NCBI GenBank assembly: GCA_022572185.1
Contig: JACZWL010000016.1
Span: forward strand, 1-61,112
Direction of reading: 5' to 3'
DNA from: Pseudomonadota bacterium
Lineage (GTDB): Bacteria; Pseudomonadota; Gammaproteobacteria; Steroidobacterales; Woeseiaceae
Length of the DNA: 61,112 nt
In this document: piece after piece, positions 58,822-61,112 of the stretch
Position numbering within the stretch: position 1 is the stretch's first letter
Layout: each line of letters begins with the position of its first letter
The notes under the pieces: generated by a model
Seen by the model: only the letters and a program-made list of their open reading frames with translations
The model's database searches: none
What the model was told of the DNA's origin: nothing
Program-made: the position numbers and the translations under genes

Positions 58822-59706
58822 ATGAGCAAACCGACCGATCATCGCGAGGGCAGCCTCGAAGCCCCGACGCGGCATCCTGTGGCCTGGCAGGCTGATGAAT
58901 TTTACGATGGCGAAGCACTCGACAAGGAACTCGAGCGCGTCTTCGATATCTGCCACGGCTGTCGCCGCTGTTTCAATCTCTGTCACGCGTTTCCGACATT
59001 GTTTGATGCCGTTGACGAGTCCCCCAGCGGTGAAGTCGACACCGTCCCGAAAAAGGTCTTCTGGGAGGTTGTAGACCATTGTTACCTGTGTGACATGTGT
59101 TACATGACCAAGTGTCCGTACGTTCCCCCGCATCCATGGAACGTCGATTTCCCGCACTTGATGCTGCGAGCAAAAACCAAGCGGTTTCGAGACCAGGGCG
59201 CGTCGACACGGGATCGGCTGCTGGCTGCCACTGATACGCTTGGGAAGCTCGCCGGTATCCCCGTCCTTGTACAGGCCGTCAATGCGACCAACCGCAGCAA
59301 GACCGGGCGGTATGTGCTCGAAAAAACCCTGGGCGTACATCGCGATGCACCGATTCCGCGTTATTACTCGAATACAGCTCGCAAACGACTTGCGCGCAAG
59401 CAAGGAGCGGACGGTGAGCAGGCTCAGGCAACAGCGACCACGCGTGGCAAGGTCGTCTTGTTCACGACCTGTTACGGCAACCGTAATCTGCCGTCGCTCA
59501 ATGAGGACCTCGTCGCCGTCTTCGAGCACAACGGCATCCCCGTCGCATTGGCTGAGCAGGAGGTCTGCTGTGGCATGCCCAGGCTCGAACTCGGGGACCT
59601 GGAGGCTGTTGCCCGGTCGAAAGATGCCAACATTCCGATTCTGGCCTCCTGGGTGGACCGGGGCTGGGACATTGTCACGCCGATACCGTCCCGTCGGCGA
59701 TTCTGA
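58822..59706 (+). pseudogene. Truncated GlpC-like Fe-S oxidoreductase (heterodisulfide-reductase-related)
   Basis: The 294-aa frame starts with two [4Fe-4S] motifs (C44, C47, C50, C54 and C87, C90, C93, C98: CHGCRRCFNLC and CYLCDMCYMTKC) and continues into the first CCG-type domain (EVCCGMPRLELGDL). Family members run to roughly 430-450 aa with a second CCG domain; here it breaks off after WDIVTPIPS and gains a few out-of-frame residues before a stop. The sequence then enters the end of a DUF3501 gene in another frame, so a deletion has removed the end of this gene and the start of the next. It may still make a stable truncated protein. Confidence 0.85.
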
Positions 59707-59923
59707 AAAAATTCGCCCGATTGCAAACGAGGATCTGGAGCGCTCCGATGGGACAAAAACGTCGGCTGTGCATTTTCTGCGTTTCGAGCTGGACTCATCG
59801 CAGGTTCAGGCACTGAAAAACGGGGCCCGGCTTTCGGCCGGTATCGATCACAAGAACTATCAGGTCGAGGTCTCGCCGGTTGCCGGGAACGTACGCAATT
59901 CGCTGGTCGGAGATCTCGACTAG
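59693..59923 (+). pseudogene. C-terminal remnant of a DUF3501 protein
   Basis: About 76 codons match the end of DUF3501 proteins: PIANEDLERSDGTKTSAVHF, LRFELDSSQVQALKNGA and a GIDHKNY-type motif. The N-terminal two thirds are missing. DUF3501 genes normally follow the GlpC-like gene after rubrerythrin. The remnant begins directly at the truncation point of that gene, in a different frame, and has no start codon of its own nearby. Confidence 0.85.
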
Positions 59924-60009
59924 TCAAAAAAAGCTCTGCATGCCGCTTGAGCAACGGGCCGACCCGAATATCTCACGCAGCAACTGATAAAACATTCGGC
60001 TTGTCTTCC

Positions 60010-60018
60010 TGCTAGAAT
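60010..60018 (+). promoter_or_regulatory. Extended -10 element for parE
   Basis: TGCTAGAAT is an extended -10 motif about 32 bp before the parE ATG. No good -35 is visible at the expected place. Confidence 0.4.
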
Positions 60019-60049
60019 CTCCCGCAGCTTTTCACTTGGGCACTTGTAG

Positions 60050-61112
60050 ATGAGCAAGCGGTACGATGCGGCCGATATCGAGGTCCTGAGCGGCCTTGAG
60101 CCCGTGCGGCGCCGGCCGGGCATGTACACGGATACGACCCGGCCAAACCATCTCGCCCACGAAGTCGTCGACAACAGTGTCGACGAGGCGCTCGCCGGCT
60201 ACTGCAAGAAAATCGAAGTGACGATGTACAAGGATGGCTCCGTCGAAGTCAGCGACGATGGCCGTGGCATGCCGGTCGATATTCACCCGAAGGAAAAAAT
60301 TCCGGGCGTCGAACTCATTCTGACCCGCCTGCACGCGGGCGGGAAATTCAATCACGAGCATTACCAGTTCGCCGGCGGGCTTCATGGTGTCGGCGTGTCG
60401 GTGGTCAACGCCTTGTCCAGGAATCTCGAGGTCTGGATTCGCCGAGGTGGCAAGGAATACAACCTGAGTTTCGCCGGCGGCAAAAAGCGCGGCAAGCTCG
60501 AAGTCGTCGGCAAAGTGGGCAAGGCGAACACGGGCACGACGATTCGTTTCTGGCCCGATCCCCAGTATTTTGACTCGGCGAATATTTCAGTATCTCGACT
60601 CAAACATGCGTTGCGGGCAAAAGCAGTACTCTGCCCGGGACTGATGGTCAAACTGAACGTCGAGAAGCCGAAAGAAAAAGTCGAGTGGTGTTATTCCGGT
60701 GGTCTCGAGGAGTATCTACTCGAAGCGATTGGCAATGTTGAACACCTGCCGGCGGAACCGTTCTCCGGCAATCTCAGCGGCAACCGCGAAACCGTCAATT
60801 GGGCCCTGGTCTGGCAAACCGCGGCGGGACAAACCATCACGGAAAGTTACGTCAACCTGATTCCTACGCCGCAGGGCGGCACGCACGTGAATGGCCTGCG
60901 GACGGGCTTGACGAATGCGCTACGTGAATTCTGCGAATTCAGGAGTCTTTTACCGCGCGGCGTTCAGTTGTCGCCCGAAGACGTGTGGGATGGCTTGAGT
61001 TTCATACTCAGTGCGAAGCTCGAGGATCCGCAATTTTCCGGTCAAACGAAAGAACGCTTGTCTTCGCGCGAGTCGGCCGCGTTCGTTACGGGCGTCATCA
61101 AAGACAGCTTCG
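60050..61112 (+). CDS. parE: DNA topoisomerase IV subunit B (3' end outside the window)
   Basis: ParE is the ATPase subunit of topoisomerase IV, which unlinks daughter chromosomes. The 354 codons present match ParE rather than GyrB: EVLSGLEPVRRRPGMYTDTT, the GHKL motifs VDNSVDEALAG, DDGRGMPVDIHP and GGLHGVGVSVVNAL, and the transducer region LIPTPQGGTHVNGLR and QFSGQTKERLSSRE. The Toprim domain and C-terminus lie beyond the window edge. The gene is open to the last base. Confidence 0.95.
   Translation, partial: MSKRYDAADIEVLSGLEPVRRRPGMYTDTTRPNHLAHEVVDNSVDEALAGYCKKIEVTMYKDGSVEVSDDGRGMPVDIHPKEKIPGVELILTRLHAGGKFNHEHYQFAGGLHGVGVSVVNALSRNLEVWIRRGGKEYNLSFAGGKKRGKLEVVGKVGKANTGTTIRFWPDPQYFDSANISVSRLKHALRAKAVLCPGLMVKLNVEKPKEKVEWCYSGGLEEYLLEAIGNVEHLPAEPFSGNLSGNRETVNWALVWQTAAGQTITESYVNLIPTPQGGTHVNGLRTGLTNALREFCEFRSLLPRGVQLSPEDVWDGLSFILSAKLEDPQFSGQTKERLSSRESAAFVTGVIKDSF

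Overview
The window looks like a chromosomal segment of a gammaproteobacterium. The evidence is gene content and order: tgt-yajC-secD-secF; suhB/trmJ/iscS; ndk-rlmN-pilW-rodZ-hisS-yfgM-bamB-der; guaB-guaA-tadA/mltF; nrdR-ribD-ribE-ribBX-ribH-nusB-thiL-pgpA; parE. The order around ndk-rlmN-pilW-rodZ and the REP-like repeats recall Xanthomonadales, Woeseiales or Steroidobacter-type lineages, but the family cannot be fixed by eye. Most of the window is GC-rich. The exception is about the first 1.5 kb (radA and its leader), which is strikingly AT-rich and changes composition at the start of tgt. That is either an acquired segment or a chimeric assembly join.

Layout. 1-5.9 kb: radA, then queuosine and Sec export genes. 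5.9-6.9 kb: a REP-associated tyrosine transposase (RAYT) framed by inverted REP clusters, including a perfect 47-bp inverted repeat. 6.9-18.7 kb: suhB, then trmJ with a minimal Fe-S set (iscS, a cysteine-poor IscU-like protein, iscA), then ndk to der (nucleotide, rRNA modification, pilus, cell shape, tRNA charging, outer-membrane assembly). 18.7-27.4 kb: metX, an M23 peptidase with xseA, guaBA, tadA and mltF. 27.4-36.3 kb: a block lying between mltF and purL, which are neighbours in E. coli. It starts at tRNA-Ser(CGA), whose 3' tail is duplicated, and carries an unrecognised 564-aa protein, an aldo/keto reductase, a MaoC-CitE-Acs operon, an orphan type VI FHA protein (TagH-like) and a DUF1820 protein. 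36.3-45.9 kb: purL, two little-known proteins with ettA, a deacetylase-family gene followed by two very long hairpins, and glyA. 46-52.2 kb: nrdR, the riboflavin operon, nusB, thiL, pgpA. 52.2-57.9 kb: a signalling-flavoured stretch with a Ser/Thr kinase fused to a cyclic-nucleotide-binding-like domain, a 2-oxoglutarate oxygenase, and an ExeA-like ATPase with a coiled coil and an FHA domain. 57.9 kb to the end: xseB, rubrerythrin, a deletion-fused pair of broken genes (GlpC-like Fe-S protein and DUF3501) and the start of parE.

How the parts connect. The Sec genes (yajC/secD/secF), yfgM and bamB serve envelope protein traffic. iscS, the IscU-like protein and iscA form a Fe-S/sulfur module without hscBA or fdx. 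ribD-ribE-ribBX-ribH make riboflavin but need a separate GTP cyclohydrolase II, because the RibA-like domain here lacks its zinc cysteines. The kinase and two FHA proteins could form a phosphothreonine signalling set; this is inference.

The least ordinary feature of the window is its set of small palindromic repeats placed at gene ends, several overlapping stop codons. They include classic REPs, a CTAGTACTCC hairpin at two stop codons, a long inverted repeat that mirrors the last codons of the oxygenase gene, and two tandem hairpins with different 24-27-bp stems but the same tip. No CRISPR array, rRNA operon or intact insertion sequence was seen.
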